A DNA stretch of 64,000 nucleotides from positions 216,060,194 to 216,124,193 of the forward strand of contig OV050031.1 in the NCBI GenBank assembly GCA_920105625.2. Direction: 5' to 3'. Source of the stretch: Clusia tigrina. Taxonomy: Eukaryota; Arthropoda; Insecta; Diptera; Clusiidae. Numbering within the stretch: the first letter of the stretch is position 1; each line of letters begins with the position of its first letter. A program made the translations under genes and the position numbers. Below, one piece after another: positions 12,299-24,166 of this stretch. Below the pieces are notes generated by a model. That model saw only the letters and a program-made list of their open reading frames with translations, was not told the DNA's origin and ran no database searches.

Positions 12299-12772
12299 TC
12301 TTATACTCCTTTAGCTTAATCACGGAATTCTTTTATACCTGCAATATTTCTTCCTGCTTGAAGGTTTGTTCCTGCTTGTTTTTTGATACCCTGAACGCTG
12401 ATTAAACACAATTTTTGTTGTGCCAGAACCATCATAAAACTCTGAAGTGGAAATGTGGACGAGTTCTTCTAGGTCTGTCTTTTATATCCCAGAAGAAATT
12501 TTAGACCGGGCCCCTTATTAGGTTTGTTACGGTTTACCGTCTTATACTCCTTTAGCTTAATCACCGGATTCTTTTATACCTGCAGACATAAACCTTCCTG
12601 CTTGTTTTTTGATACCCAGAACGCTGATTAAACAGAAATTTTTTTGTGCCGGAACAATCCTAAAACTCTGAAGTTATGTGATAAACTCCGACGAGTACTT
12701 CTAGGTCAGTTTTTTATATCCCGGAAAAAATTTTAGACCGAGCCCCTTATTATGTATCTTACGGTTTACCGT
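12299..12772. repeat. Tandem duplication, about 241-bp unit, two copies
   Basis: Both units start CTTATACTCCTTTAGCTTAA (12299 and 12540) and run to the TTACGGTTTACCGT block (about 12527-12540 and 12759-12772). Differences are scattered substitutions plus a deletion of about 10 bp in the second copy near TTCCTGCTTG. Confidence 0.9.
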
Positions 12773-13659
12773 TGAAGATCATCGGATTCAATTGATAAAA
12801 TCAGCGACTAATGAAGATCTGCGACTATTGTTTATTTCCAAATGTATCGAAACCAGCTGCGTTTCGGTTGACCTAGTTTGATATTCTACCAGCCTATTTT
12901 GCACCACTCATTCTTCCTGTTGACCCACTTCTACCACAGGTGTTTTTAAAGATATTTAACTGATTTACTCATAGGTCGAGAAATGGAAGCATTCTTATTC
13001 GCTTCTAACACTTTTACTGGTTTATTCGCATGGGCTCCAAATTTAGCAGAGACCTTATGAGAAATTGGAACTTATGAAAAGTCATTCTAGTTGTTTCGAA
13101 TGAAGGTCAGCAGACCTCCAAGATCAGAAATATCACGCCCAGTTGCAAGAACCAATAATCATCACTGGGAAATACTGAGAAATACGGTGGCTCTAGAGCT
13201 CTGCGTTTCTTTTCTCGCTTTGTACGAGTATTTTCAGTTGAAAATTCGAGTATTTCTATTTGGAAATTCGAGTATTTCCATTTCAAAATTCCCCTCTGCC
13301 TCTTCACTCTGTGCAAATATCCTTCTAATGATCGGTTTTTAAAGAAACTTCTTTCCAATCAGGGTATAAATGTTCAGTCAACACCTCTCTTGACTCTAGA
13401 GTAATACGTTTTCACCCACTCTGTAGTGGAATTTCATTTTGTGGGGTTCATTCAAAAGAAGTTGAAACAACTGGGCCGAAAATCGCAGTCCAAAAATTGC
13501 GGCTTCATCTCAGCTCCAATCACATGGCGGAAATTTTTTTAAAATTGACACATCCTTTAGTTTATTTTTATTCAACCTGCTATTACTGCCGCCTTAAAAA
13601 GTGTTATTTCCTTCGTTTTTCACAGATTAGAAGTCTGTGAATCTCACCTAAGCACCTTA

Positions 13660-13992
13660 TTAACTAAGGTGACCTGCTTTATATTTACTTACAAACAGGC
13701 AATAGTACTTATCCCAGCTCTCTTGAACCCTTGATAACACTTCCCTAAAATGTCCAAAATTCTGTCGCCGAGAGTGGATTCCCTTCAACTTCCCTTCAGC
13801 ACTTTTCACTAAACTGTCAAGGTCAACATAGTCCGCAGTCAGTAATGTCAAAGACCGTATAGTTTGTCTGACAATTCTAGTGCCCGATTTGGCGGACATA
13901 TTATCAGAGAGCGTTCCCATTGAGTCGGTAGTATCACACAGTATTCCTCTTAATAACTTCAACGCAGAGGGAAAACTCATTTCCATATCCAC
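13660..13992 (-). other. 110-codon open reading frame of unknown status, possibly element-derived
   Basis: The minus-strand frame runs from ATG at 13990-13992 to a stop at 13660. It has ordinary, non-repetitive composition (MDMEMSFPSALKLLRG at the start, a central SLTLLTADYVDLDSLV, and WDKYYCLFVSK near the end) and looks helical. This resembles a short piece of a retroelement gag-like or other domesticated protein, but I see no zinc knuckle or named motif. It sits in a repeat-rich part of an intron on the opposite strand. Real gene, degraded element and chance are all possible. Confidence 0.25.
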
Positions 13993-14340
13993 GGTATCTT
14001 GATGAGAAATATCAGAAATTCGGTAGAGTGTGGTACCCTCACGGCCACCGTATCCACATCCTTATTAAAAGAATACGTTGTATTTAGGGTTTGGGAAATG
14101 ACTTTCACATAATTAAACATCCTTTGGTTTATTTTGATTCAACGTGTCATCAATTGAGGAACAGCTTTCTTTCACCCATGATGGACGCCGAGTATCGTGG
14201 GAAAGCTGCTTACACCGGAAGGTAGCTAGGTATCTGCTATCCACAAACCAGCTAAGCTTGGCATATGCTCCTCCCTCATGAATTCTAGCAGAATATGAGG
14301 TCTAGCAGAATATGAGGTTATCTTAACAGATATTCTATAC

Positions 14341-15813
14341 ATAATATTCTTTATTATCGGAAGTCTAAATGCCTTAAAAAAGTTTTCAGTCATAAAAAAA
14401 TTGGAAATATTTAGAAGAACTACTGGTGAACTTCAAGATAGGAAGTTATAAGATGTACAGACTCTCTCCCCAATAGAAGCTAACATATCCTAAGATGATA
14501 CAGGGGTAATTTTATAAAGGAAAGCAGTATGATATGGACGCATAAAAAAAGGAAAAGGAAAAAGCCCAACAATGTTCGACCATCATTCAACTGATACATG
14601 ACGTCACTACCAGATTGTTTTCCACATCTACTACAATGGACGTTGCATTTAAATTCACACCAGATAATTCTTTGTTAGACAACAACAACACCCCACTTTA
14701 CCACCTCACTTTAAAAAGAATGGCGTTCATTATCCGTTTGTTGCCATGATTTGTATTCATATTTACATACCTGCAGTTAATACTCCCAGTTTAAGTAAAT
14801 TTAAAAGAGGCTTTCAAGGACAAAGAGAAACATTTTATAGCAAAAGCAACCCAGAACGACAAAAATCAAATTCTTAGATAATTTTAATTGATATTCAATT
14901 ACGGCTCCTGATATATACCTAATGTATAAAAAGCTTTTCAGTAGTTACCTTTAACTGACCTCTCACTCCCAAGTCTTTTTTGTTCTTAAGTTCTACCACA
15001 GGGACATACTCTTACAAACACTTTGAAGACTACAATAGGCCAACTAGAAATCATCGCTTATTCCATATTACTTTCAAAGCTTTAGAAGGATGATTGTAAT
15101 TCTCTTAATCCAATACAGTTCTGATTCTCTCTGCATGTATCTCCATCTATTTCTATCCTTTTAATTCAGTTCCAAATGTCCCCGCCCATATAACAAAAGC
15201 TGCTCGTAGCTTTATCTTCATAGCTCCAAAGCTATCTATTCACTGCTTATATTGTTTTCACATGTACGAGTATATACAATATTAGGTATCTCCTTGATAA
15301 GGAACCAATGATTGTAAGCAACCGATGAATCTATTCACTGCTTATATTGCTTTCTACATGTATATACAATGTTAGCTATATCCTTGATAAGGAACCAATG
15401 ATTATAAGGAACCGATGATTATCATAAGGAACCGATGATTATGGACCACGATTTATTTTGCATATCCCCAGTTCCAACCGTAGCGGAATACTACAATTAA
15501 GCTAAGCTCAGAGGTAGTCTCTTCCGTTGATTCTCTTATAACCCTACCATAATATAGAACGACCGAGATAAAGTAAATATATTTGCTGGTAATAAGGAAA
15601 GCATTCATATAATCTTTGGCAGAATACTTCTTGCCTTTATAAAATAACCCTTGTATCGTGTTAGGCTATGTTAGCTTCTATTGGGGAAAGAGTCAGTACG
15701 TCTTATAACTTACTATCTTGAAGTTCACCAGTAGTTCTTCTAAATATTTCCAATTTTTTTATGGCTGAAAACTTTTTTAAGGCATTTAGACTTCCGATGA
15801 TATACAATATTAT
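14341..15813. repeat. Inverted repeat, arms of about 147 bp, enclosing 1.2 kb
   Basis: The left arm 14341-14487 and right arm 15667-15813 are reverse complements over the whole length with about eight differences. A shared core is TCTAAATGCCTTAAAAAAGT (left about 14363) with its complement at about 15770. The enclosed DNA has no transposase-like frame. It may be a foldback or non-autonomous DNA element. No target duplication was confirmed at the ends. As RNA the arms would form a stable hairpin inside the intron. Confidence 0.88.
15232..15440. repeat. Direct duplication, about 105-bp unit, with a further 17-bp repeat
   Basis: The block from CTATTCACTGCTTATATTG through CCTTGATAAGGAACCAATGATT occurs twice (15234 and 15332). 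It is followed by two extra copies of AAGGAACCGATGATTAT (about 15406-15441). Confidence 0.85.
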
Positions 15814-16074
15814 GTATATTATATATGGTAAGATCATATTCTAAGATACCTTAGGATTAGATTATACTGTAAGATACCCTAAAATCCCCTAGGTCTCTGT
15901 TCACATTATTTTGAACTCTTCGTACCTCACTTCAATTATTAATTGTAACTTTATTGCTAAATCTTAAAGCAATTGTATTGTACTCTGTGTACCGGCTCAA
16001 CTGTCCCATCCTCTTCTCGGAAACCAAATTGACGTCGAGGACTCCATTATAAGTCTCGATATATGAGTTTTTTA

Positions 16075-16460
16075 GCCACCCTCTGTGGTGGTCGAATAGT
16101 AAGCATGGTAGACTCACACTCAGAGGATCGCAGGTTGTAATCCTGCCCCGGGTTTGGTCACAAAAATGTTTCTTTCTAAACAATAGTTTTCTCTTCGAGT
16201 GGAAAGCTTCAGTAGCTCCAGAGACCATAGAGACGGGACACTTAAACGTCAAATTTTCTGACGTTAAAAAAAAACTGTCTTTGTTATCAGTAGTTGCCTA
16301 TATGGATAGGTTTGTTTATCATTGGTTAACCATAATTCTGTGCGCAACAGAAGAGTAATTTCTTTGTATTTTCTTGTAGCTCGTACTCATTCCCCAACAC
16401 CTTGCACTCATAATTAATTATGGTGTAAGATATAATAATAATTATAATAATAATAATAAG
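16075..16460 (+). mobile_element. tRNA-derived SINE, interrupted by a 156-bp insert
   Basis: Head (16075-16165): CCACCCTCTGTGGTGGTCGAA, then TAAGCATGGTAGACTCACAC and a B-box-like GGTTGTAATCC. Body: CACAAAAATGTTTCTTTCTA up to CTTCGAGTGGAAAGCTTCAG (to about 16218). After an insert (16219-16374) the body resumes with GTACTCATTCCCCAACACCT, the palindrome CATAATTAATTATG (16409-16422), GGTGTAAGATATAATA and a TAA-type tail. The split copy shows that the insert is younger than the SINE. SINEs of this kind depend on a partner LINE for movement. Confidence 0.82.
16219..16374. mobile_element. MITE-like insert in the SINE (CAGAG end, related to 23857-24065)
   Basis: It begins CAGAGACCATAGAGACGGGA, followed by CACTTAAACGTCAAATTTTCTG and a GTTTGTTTATCATTGG block, all found inverted at about 23970-24065. 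Flanks read AGTAGCTC on the left (16211-16218) and TGTAGCTC on the right (16375-16382), 7 of 8 alike, fitting a hAT-type 8-bp target duplication. The right terminal repeat is not recognisable, so the copy is damaged or rearranged. Confidence 0.6.
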
Positions 16461-18102
16461 CAAATTTGGTGATTATATTCCCAACTGATTCAGAACATGA
16501 TTGCCCAGTTACTAACTTCATTAAACTACTCCAAGATTAGAACTTCAGTTGGTAGCTTTAATAAACAACTGTCTCTGTCTCTCTCTCTCTCTCTTTCTCA
16601 CTCTCTCTTTCTTTCTAAATCCCTGCCAGTTCATCACAAACATAGCCTCTACAACTTCCTAACCCTGCCTCGAAGTACGAGTATCCTACTTCAATGCACT
16701 CTTCCTAGAAATGGAAGCTTCTTTAATGGCCTCTTCAAGCGTTGTGAAATGCAAACGATTTAAGCACAGTTGGTAGCGTATTTGCACTATTATATTCGGC
16801 AGCTCAGTCAGGCACACATCCTCTGGCCATGTTTTTGAGCCATCAGTGCGCAGTTGATTAATTAATGCCTTTAAGCATCTCAACACATGCAATTTTAAAT
16901 ATTCGAATATCTTCAGCTCTGCTGCTCCAAAGCAGTCAAATATTTTCATACTTCGCCAGTGTCTCCTTATACAGAAAAAACCGAGAAAAAAGGAAGAGAT
17001 ACACAAGAGCAAACATTCATTGTTCGCTTTCAATTGGTTCGTGTTGACATATCCTTGGGGATTATTTGTTTTATCCTTTATATTGCTTCGTTTTGTATTG
17101 TTTTTCATTACAAAACGAACAAAATAAAAGAAATAAAATAAAATAAAAATGTATCTCTTTTTTTCGGGTGTGTTGTTGTTGCATGTTTTTCTTATGAAAG
17201 CCGCAATCCTTCATGTACAATTCATGTACAATCTGCACTTAACCTCACAAACGTGCCCACCACCACCAGCCGCACCCACCCACCCGCCGGCCTGGCCTGC
17301 CGAACACGGCGCTGCTCTACGCCGCCACTGACAATGTTGCCAATTACCATTTTGCTCGTTTTGTTTGCACAAAAAATCAGAATTGCGCAAATAAAAACGA
17401 AGTCATTTTTGTGGGTTTTCCATGGAAATTCCGCAAAAATTTCATTTCTTTGGCAATTTCCTTTTGTTTTCCTCATTTGAACTGCTTGCTTTCTGCCTTC
17501 TTCACTGGTTTAGGCTAATTTTCGTGCAAATATTTATAATGGAATGGCGACCAGCAATGGAGCAGACGTTTGTGGGGGCCGGCAGCTGGGGAGCGGGCCT
17601 AGCCAAAGGGTATGCAAAGTAGCAGTGCGGGCAGCAGACCTTTGGCATTATTTTCCTTGTTTTTTGCTGGCTTCGTGTCTTTGTTTGTGATTCCCAAAGG
17701 TGTTGAGCCATTTTGCTGCAAGAATTCCCAACAACAACAACAACAACAACAACAAAAACAATTGCGGCAATTCTCGTAAATAGAAAACAAAACGCCCGGA
17801 AATAGTGGCCAAATAATTTTGAGGCCTTGCCGTGGCCTCAATCAGCGTTGATTTAAAAAGTTAAAAACTTATCCTGTTTTGGTTTATCCTTCTCTTTCTC
17901 TCTCTGTCTCTCTCTCTGTCTAATTTTTGATTTGAACTCTCTCTTTCCCTCTCTCTTTTGTTTCTGCATGTCTCTTTACACATTTCACTGTATATTGTTA
18001 AGCAGTTAATTTAAATTTATTCCAATAAAACAAACTTAACACAAACACAGCACAATGTATGCGCGCATATTTCAATTAAATTTTACTTTTGTGTGCAAGC
18101 AG

Positions 18103-18407
18103 CCTTCGAGTTGTCTTTCCGACAAGGAAGAGGACGAAATTTATGGATTTGGTTATGGTGTGTTTGCGCCGCGCGTTGCTCGGGGCGCTTTAACGCAACA
18201 GCAGCAATTGTTGCAGCAACAGACCCTGCAACAGCAGCTGCAGCTGCAGAACCAACAGCAACAGCAACAACAACAGCAACAACTACCAATAGTGCCAGGA
18301 ACTCAGCAACAGCAATTGCAGCAATTTCAACAGCAACAACAGGGCTTGCAAGCCCATCATCAAACGCTCCCGCCAAATGCAGCGCATTTAAATTTTGTCC
18401 AACAGAA
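18103..18407 (+). CDS. Exon 2 of the large gene: acidic/aromatic lead and glutamine-rich region
   Basis: Acceptor TGTGCAAGCAG ends at 18102 and the donor GTGAGT starts at 18408; 305 bp, phase 0 in, two bases out. It encodes PSSCLSDKEEDEIYGFGYGV, then FAPRVARGALT and a run of Gln broken by Leu, Thr and Asn (about 45 of the 101 residues). It ends HHQTLPPNAAHLNFVQQ. The unique lead of about 30 residues looks conserved; the Gln tract uses mixed CAG/CAA and is likely length-variable. Out-of-frame reading of the CAG run gives long Ala/Val frames on both strands, which I discard. An in-frame ATG at 18055, 16 codons upstream of the acceptor, could let this exon serve as an alternative first exon. Confidence 0.88.
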
Positions 18408-18492
18408 GTGAGTTGCCTTTTCACGCCCACCGATTTTAAAGATATTTTACTATCTTTCTATTAAATATATATTTCTTTTCTTATACTTGCAG
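18408..18492 (+). other. Short intron (85 bp)
   Basis: GTGAGT donor, TTGCAG acceptor and an AT-rich interior with a TTTATTTC-like tract. This is the only short intron in the gene here; all others are 0.6-10 kb. Confidence 0.85.
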
Positions 18493-18542
18493 TTGCCTCA
18501 GCCCCAGATCAGCGTATTTTTATGAATTTCCACCTAACGCAG
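18493..18542 (+). CDS. Exon 3 of the large gene (50-bp small exon)
   Basis: Follows TTATACTTGCAG and ends CGCAG before GTCAGT at 18543. The first base completes the Asn codon begun in exon 2; the exon then encodes CLSPRSAYFYEFPPNA and leaves one base for the next exon. Its Tyr/Phe/Pro-rich peptide looks like a short linear motif. Support comes from the phase chain: exons 2, 3 and 4 only join without a stop with these borders. Confidence 0.85.
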
Positions 18543-18819
18543 GTCAGTGACAACAAATTTACTAGACTAGCGTAAGGATTTAAGAACTTGGGAGACTGAA
18601 ATTAGCCTTGGTTTTAGTAGAGTTTAGTTCTTAGTGACTCTAATTAGTTATTAGTAGAGTTTAATTATTAATAGTACTACGATAAATGAACTCTAATCAA
18701 GTCTAAATACAGCTCTCCAAGTTTTTAAAGCCTAAAAACATCCGTTCTCCCCATTAAAAACTTATGGTTTTTCCTTGATATTCTCTTGCTATCCTCATAC
18801 TATATACATTGGATATATG

Positions 18820-19690
<871 letters not shown>

Positions 19691-20284
19691 TGAACGGAAC
19701 AGATATAGTACACAGATATCGTATCCTTTCAACCATATTAAAATATTAGGAACAGGAACGCACCACAAAAAAATATAGAAGGGCATGTCCGCCGCCTTAA
19801 GAGCTATAATTCTCGAATACATTTTTATGTCATTCAAAGTAAAAAGTCGGTGTTTTGTTGGTGGTGTTCCAACACCCAATACCTTTACCCCCGCGGAGCT
19901 TATCCCTAACTGTGAACATACAATAAAGTATTACTTTTGGTTGATCGGATGGTGAAAGATATGACGATAAATGGAGCTTGAAAACCATATCCAAATTCTG
20001 AGTCCATGATGAATACAATTAAATGAGGTGTTGGGGGCCATAGTGTAGCAGTTAGTTATGAAGGCGATGTTGGTACCATGACTCAGACATGAACAAATCG
20101 ATGATGTGTAATATTCACCTAATTTATTAATAGTTCTAACTTCCAATATCAGCCTGTCTATATATAATAGCCGACGTCCATATAAAATGTCCAATTTGGC
20201 CTCCCATTATCAAATTGGTGGGTGTAGCTAGTTTTGTTCTCAATTTTGGAGGGCTCACTTTTTCGAGTCTCTTCTTACTGGAAC

Positions 20285-20700
20285 GTTTTGAAAAATAAAG
20301 TTTGGTTACTGCCTACTCACACTTGGCAATACCACATCTATACTGACACTTCCATGGAACGATTGCAGATTGGTGATAGGTATACTGAAGGCCAAAGCAT
20401 GCGAAAAAGATGAGACTCACAAGCAATGATGGGTGTAGGAAATGCGCTGAATCAGATTCCAAGGAAGCCTAGAAACATCTCTTATATGTCTGTCCAATCA
20501 ATAGAACAAGCTCAAAAAACTTAGAGGCTCCCTAGTTTGGGGGACTAACAGAAATAGCAGCCCTGGGAATGGCTCCACTTATAAGGCTAGCAAAAACCGC
20601 CTCCCTATTCAATGATCTCTACGCGAGTCTTAAAAGGACACTCATGTGGTATCATCGCTAAGGACCTAACAGGTCTAAGCGTGGTATAGTCGGTCTAATC
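20285..20700 (+). pseudogene. Non-LTR retrotransposon 3' remnant: zinc knuckle after RNase H
   Basis: One frame (about 20427-20657) reads DGCRKCAESDSKEA, stop, KHLLYVCP, then LEAP, stop, FGGLTEIAALGMAPLIRLAK and a stop after WYHR. C-x2-C ... H-x4-C followed by a Leu/Gly-rich end is typical of the C terminus of RNase H-bearing LINEs (I/R1-like groups). Two in-frame stops mark it as dead. Confidence 0.68.
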
Positions 20701-20742
20701 TAAAGTAATCACATTTGGAACTGACTCGGCATAGTTTCGATT

Positions 20743-22154
20743 TCCTGTTTGTATGAGGAAAACACCCATTTTATTTAATCAGATGTGCCACAGCTGTCTG
20801 GTAAAAATGGGACCAAGTTAAACGATCATAGTGGGCATTTAGTTATCAAATGAGGTAAGGGGGAGTGGTAGTGGTAGTTGCTTAGTTAAATCTGATTGAT
20901 CATAGCTATAACTGACTTCTGTAGCTAGTCTAAGGAGGAATATCTAACAAGTTCCTCGCATTGCTATTCGATTTATTTAAGGGTGTTATACACTGCGACC
21001 TGAAATATCTATTATGATCCCCCTATTTATTTGAAAGATGGGGATAGTCTCATCTACAAATCTTCATATATTTTGGAGGAATCAACTTGAGGGATCTTGC
21101 TCATATCTAAGATATATTCTCCAAAGCACCTGAGTCTTTTGTGTGCCAATGGTTCGCAGTCTGTGATCAGGTGCAGCGAGGTTTCGTCACTTTCTCCACA
21201 GAATCGACAAATGAACGCATTGCTATAGTCCTACAAGTTTAGAAAGAGAACAGACATTTTCTATATGAGACCAAAATTGTATAACCTTGCAATGACCTTT
21301 TAACAATCTTCCAACCGCACACAATAAATCATTGGTTCCGGAGCATGTGGAATCATTCCAAATGTTCATGTGATTGTAGTGAGAGACTATTTTTCTCCAC
21401 TTAGAATAAATTTATACATCTCAAACTCAATTCTCAATTTATACTTCTTTCAAGACACCGAAGTTTCCAATTTTAAGACTATATAGCAGATCCCAGGACT
21501 TCCTCACTCTATAAGTAGACCCTAGATAGGACCTCCTCAGTAGTTACTGAGAATCAAGTTTCAATGAAATTGCATTCTTTATGATAGTATTCTTCTATAT
21601 TTGCACAAGGAAACCCTCAGTTTAGATGAGTTTCCTGACACTGTACGCAAAATAATAATAATTATAATAACAATTGGTACAAATAATAATAATAATTAAA
21701 AATAATAACAAAAAGTAGAAAAACTTATGTTGACCTTCTCGGGAAAATACATCAAATTGATGAGAATTGATGTTGTATTGCTGAGAATAAAAATAGGCAA
21801 GAATAAGGAGCGTATTCTTCTGGTATAGCTGAGAATAAAAATAGGCAATCTGCACAGGAACAGACCTTCACTCACATGGCACCCTGCCCCCACCATAGCT
21901 ATCCATCATTATTATCAGTGACATTGAGAGAAACCGAGGAACTTGTTAGTTATTCCTTCGTAGACTAGCTACAGAAGTCATTTATAGCTCTGATCAATCA
22001 GATTTAACTGAGCAACTACAACAAGCACAACCTCTTCCGTACCTCATTCCATAACTAAATGCCCACTATAATCGTTTAACTTGATCCCATTTTTGCCAGA
22101 CAGCTGTAGCACATGTGATTAAATAAAATGGGTGTTTTCCTTATGCAAACAGGA
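20743..22154. repeat. Inverted repeat, arms of about 217 bp, 1.4 kb overall
   Basis: Arms 20743-20959 and 21935-22154 are reverse complements with modest divergence. The outer ends share TCCTGTTTG, the middle shares ACAGCTGTCTGG, and the inner ends share AACAAGTTCCTCG. The interior holds a LINE fragment (20970-21400). Either a foldback element that captured a LINE piece, or two copies of one repeat inserted head to head. Confidence 0.88.
20970..21400 (-). pseudogene. Non-LTR retrotransposon C-terminal zinc-knuckle remnant, second family member
   Basis: The minus strand from about 21222 down to 21070 is open and reads AFICRFCGESDETSLHLIT, then DCEPLAHKRLRCFGEYILDM and SKIPQVDSSKIYEDL. The C-x2-C, H and C spacing matches the knuckle that follows RNase H in many arthropod LINEs. 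The older copy at 3860-4170 shares this text. Upstream (21230-21400) the frame is broken. Confidence 0.7.
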
Positions 22155-23039
22155 GTGCAACTGTAATTAGTACTCATAGCTGGACATGGTAACATTCGTA
22201 GTAAAATTATCCCTTGTTTTACGAGAACTGAACATCGCATTCAAGGGTTGGTTCACCCACACCCCTGCAATGCCTTGTATTGTGAAAGAACAATGTTGTT
22301 AAATACACCCTCAGGGAATTCCCCACTCCCGGCACTAAGACAAATAGCCACGCACAGGAATTGGACCGTTGAAAAATGAATTATACCTGGAAAGGAGGGT
22401 AGGGGGAGTATGTTGAAATGTTGGGGTTAGTTAAAGTAGTGCAACTTCATGACTGCAAAAGTCTGAAGAGAATAACTAAGGAATTAAAACATTTTTTCAC
22501 AAAACTACTTTTCATCATCATTTGGCAATATTTAAAACTGGGTTTTCCAGTCAAAAAGTCTAAGTTTGCTGAAGGCGAAGTGGCATTTTAAGGTTCACAA
22601 AACTTAATGGTTGAGCTCAGTGAAAGATTAGCTAAGGAATTTTTATTATTATTGTTTATTTCAGGGAGTATTAGTACCGCGGCCCATAAGGACCTATTGT
22701 ACTAACCCCTATGTTTCACTCTATACTTAGGATTTCTATGAATTGGAGCACTTTGGAAGGTTTATAGCTAAGGAATTAGTCCACAAGTTATGGAAGTGGA
22801 AGAGAGGTATAAGCTTCCCGAAGTGCTTGCAGCAAGTATTCAGAGCGGCACCACTGATCAAACACAATCTACTAACAAGATGTAACAATTATCTCTTCAC
22901 TCCCAGTTTTGAGTTTTGACTCTAACGTAGCCAAATGAGTCTGGTATCTGCCACTGAGAAAGAACTCAAAACTTGTAGTGAAGAGAGGATTCTTACATCT
23001 TGTCCGTATATTCTCTTTGCTGATATGAAGATTTAAGAG

Positions 23040-23275
23040 AGTAAGGAGTATTACATGCGAGTCTTTGGCGGGCCCACAATCAAATCCAGTTCATACGAGT
23101 ATATAATAAACTATCTTGGTGTTCACCTGGACCACAAAAGGACCCAGGATCAGCATATAAGTAGGCAACTACTAAGTGTGGAAACAGTCTTGTCTAGGGT
23201 AATGCCAAATTATAGAATTATAGATATCACCCAAGAACACTGTGGAGTCATTAACAAACTCTAAGAGTCACTAGG
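23040..23275 (+). pseudogene. Reverse transcriptase thumb remnant of an R1-like LINE
   Basis: A frame open at 23055-23264 contains GGPTIKSSS, INYLGVHLDHKR and QHISRQLLSVETVLSRVMPN. This corresponds to the segment after the catalytic core where LINE proteins read YLGV-LD. It is bounded by unrelated text, and nothing before about 23040 continues the RT, so it is an isolated fragment. Confidence 0.6.
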
Positions 23276-23856
23276 GAAGTTTCTAGAGCTTAACAAAGGG
23301 ATCTAAAGCTTAACAAAGGGTTCTAAAACTTAACAGAAGAGTTCGTTTCAGTGGGTAACACTGAGGCATTTACCCAGAATGAAGGTATTGATTTGCTACT
23401 GATTCGACAAACTTCCTGCTAGAACAAAACCGCACATATTAAGGACCACTATATGGGAAGTGTTGGGTATATTTAGATATGGGATACCATAGATACTGTA
23501 AGATTGTTTAGTGATGTTGACCCGATAATTGAGGGTCAACCTCATTTCTTTTAATTACTGCTTGATGAATATGTGTTAGAAACAGCTCTTATAAACAAAA
23601 GAACCAAATACTTCGCCGTTTTGTGGCACCTACTGAAGGTTTTAGTAAACTATTGGAATTCTGTTCTTAAAGTCGATCTTTGACTTCAACTTCACTTTGG
23701 TTTACATCTAAGATTGAAGTAAGTTGAATAACGAATCATGTCCTTTAACATTTGAGAGAAGGATTACCAGCATCTAAAGACTTTCGACTCGATGGAATGT
23801 ATAAATATACAAATAACGTAGAAACAATTAGTTGTATACTCGACCCTGTGTCAGGG

Positions 23857-24156
23857 CAGAGAACACAGAAACGCGACACTTCAACGTATCTCCTTTTGCG
23901 CACACTTACACATGCCCAAAACTGTAGTAGTGTGGCTGATTTTCTTAAGAACCAAAACCAATGATAAACAAACCTATCCATATAGGCAACTAATGATAAA
24001 CAAAGACAGTTTTTTTTAAACGTCAGAAAATTTGACGTTTAATTGTCCCATCTCTATGGTCTCTGGTTGTAGTGTGGCTGATTTTCTTCAGAAACAATGA
24101 TAAACAAACCTATCCTAGACGTTTAAGTGTCGGTTCTCTGCATTCTCTGGTCAGGG
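23857..24156. mobile_element. hAT-type MITE cluster with a partial internal duplication
   Basis: A CAGAGAACACAGAAACGCGA end at about 23857 is matched by an inverted GTCCCATCTCTATGGTCTCTG end at 24065; the ends are imperfect inverted repeats sharing CAGAGA and the AAACGT block. A second partial copy follows, because TAGTGTGGCTGATTTTCTT and AATGATAAACAAACCTATCC recur at about 24069-24117, closing with GGTTCTCTGCATTCTCTG. The motif GTCAGGG flanks the whole composite on both sides (23850-23856 and 24150-24156). No coding capacity, so mobility would need a transposase from elsewhere. Confidence 0.6.
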
Positions 24157-24166
24157 AACTATAAAT

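Larger units (their letters stand above)
11511..18102 (+). other. Intron between exons 1 and 2 (6.6 kb)
   Basis: Contents: a 240-bp tandem duplication (12299-12772), a minus-strand 110-codon open stretch of unknown nature (13660-13992), a hairpin-forming inverted repeat pair (14341-14487 and 15667-15813) and a 105-bp duplication (15232-15440). A SINE split by a MITE-like insert (16075-16460) and TC-rich runs at 16572-16620 and 17890-17960 come next. From about 16.8 kb on the DNA is unique-looking. No supported exon inside. Confidence 0.75.

Noticed and set aside
18083..18464. 115-123-codon Ala/Val/Thr-rich frames overlapping exon 2
   Set aside because: Shifted and antisense readings of the CAG/CAA tract; exon 2's own frame has good splice sites and matches neighbouring phases.
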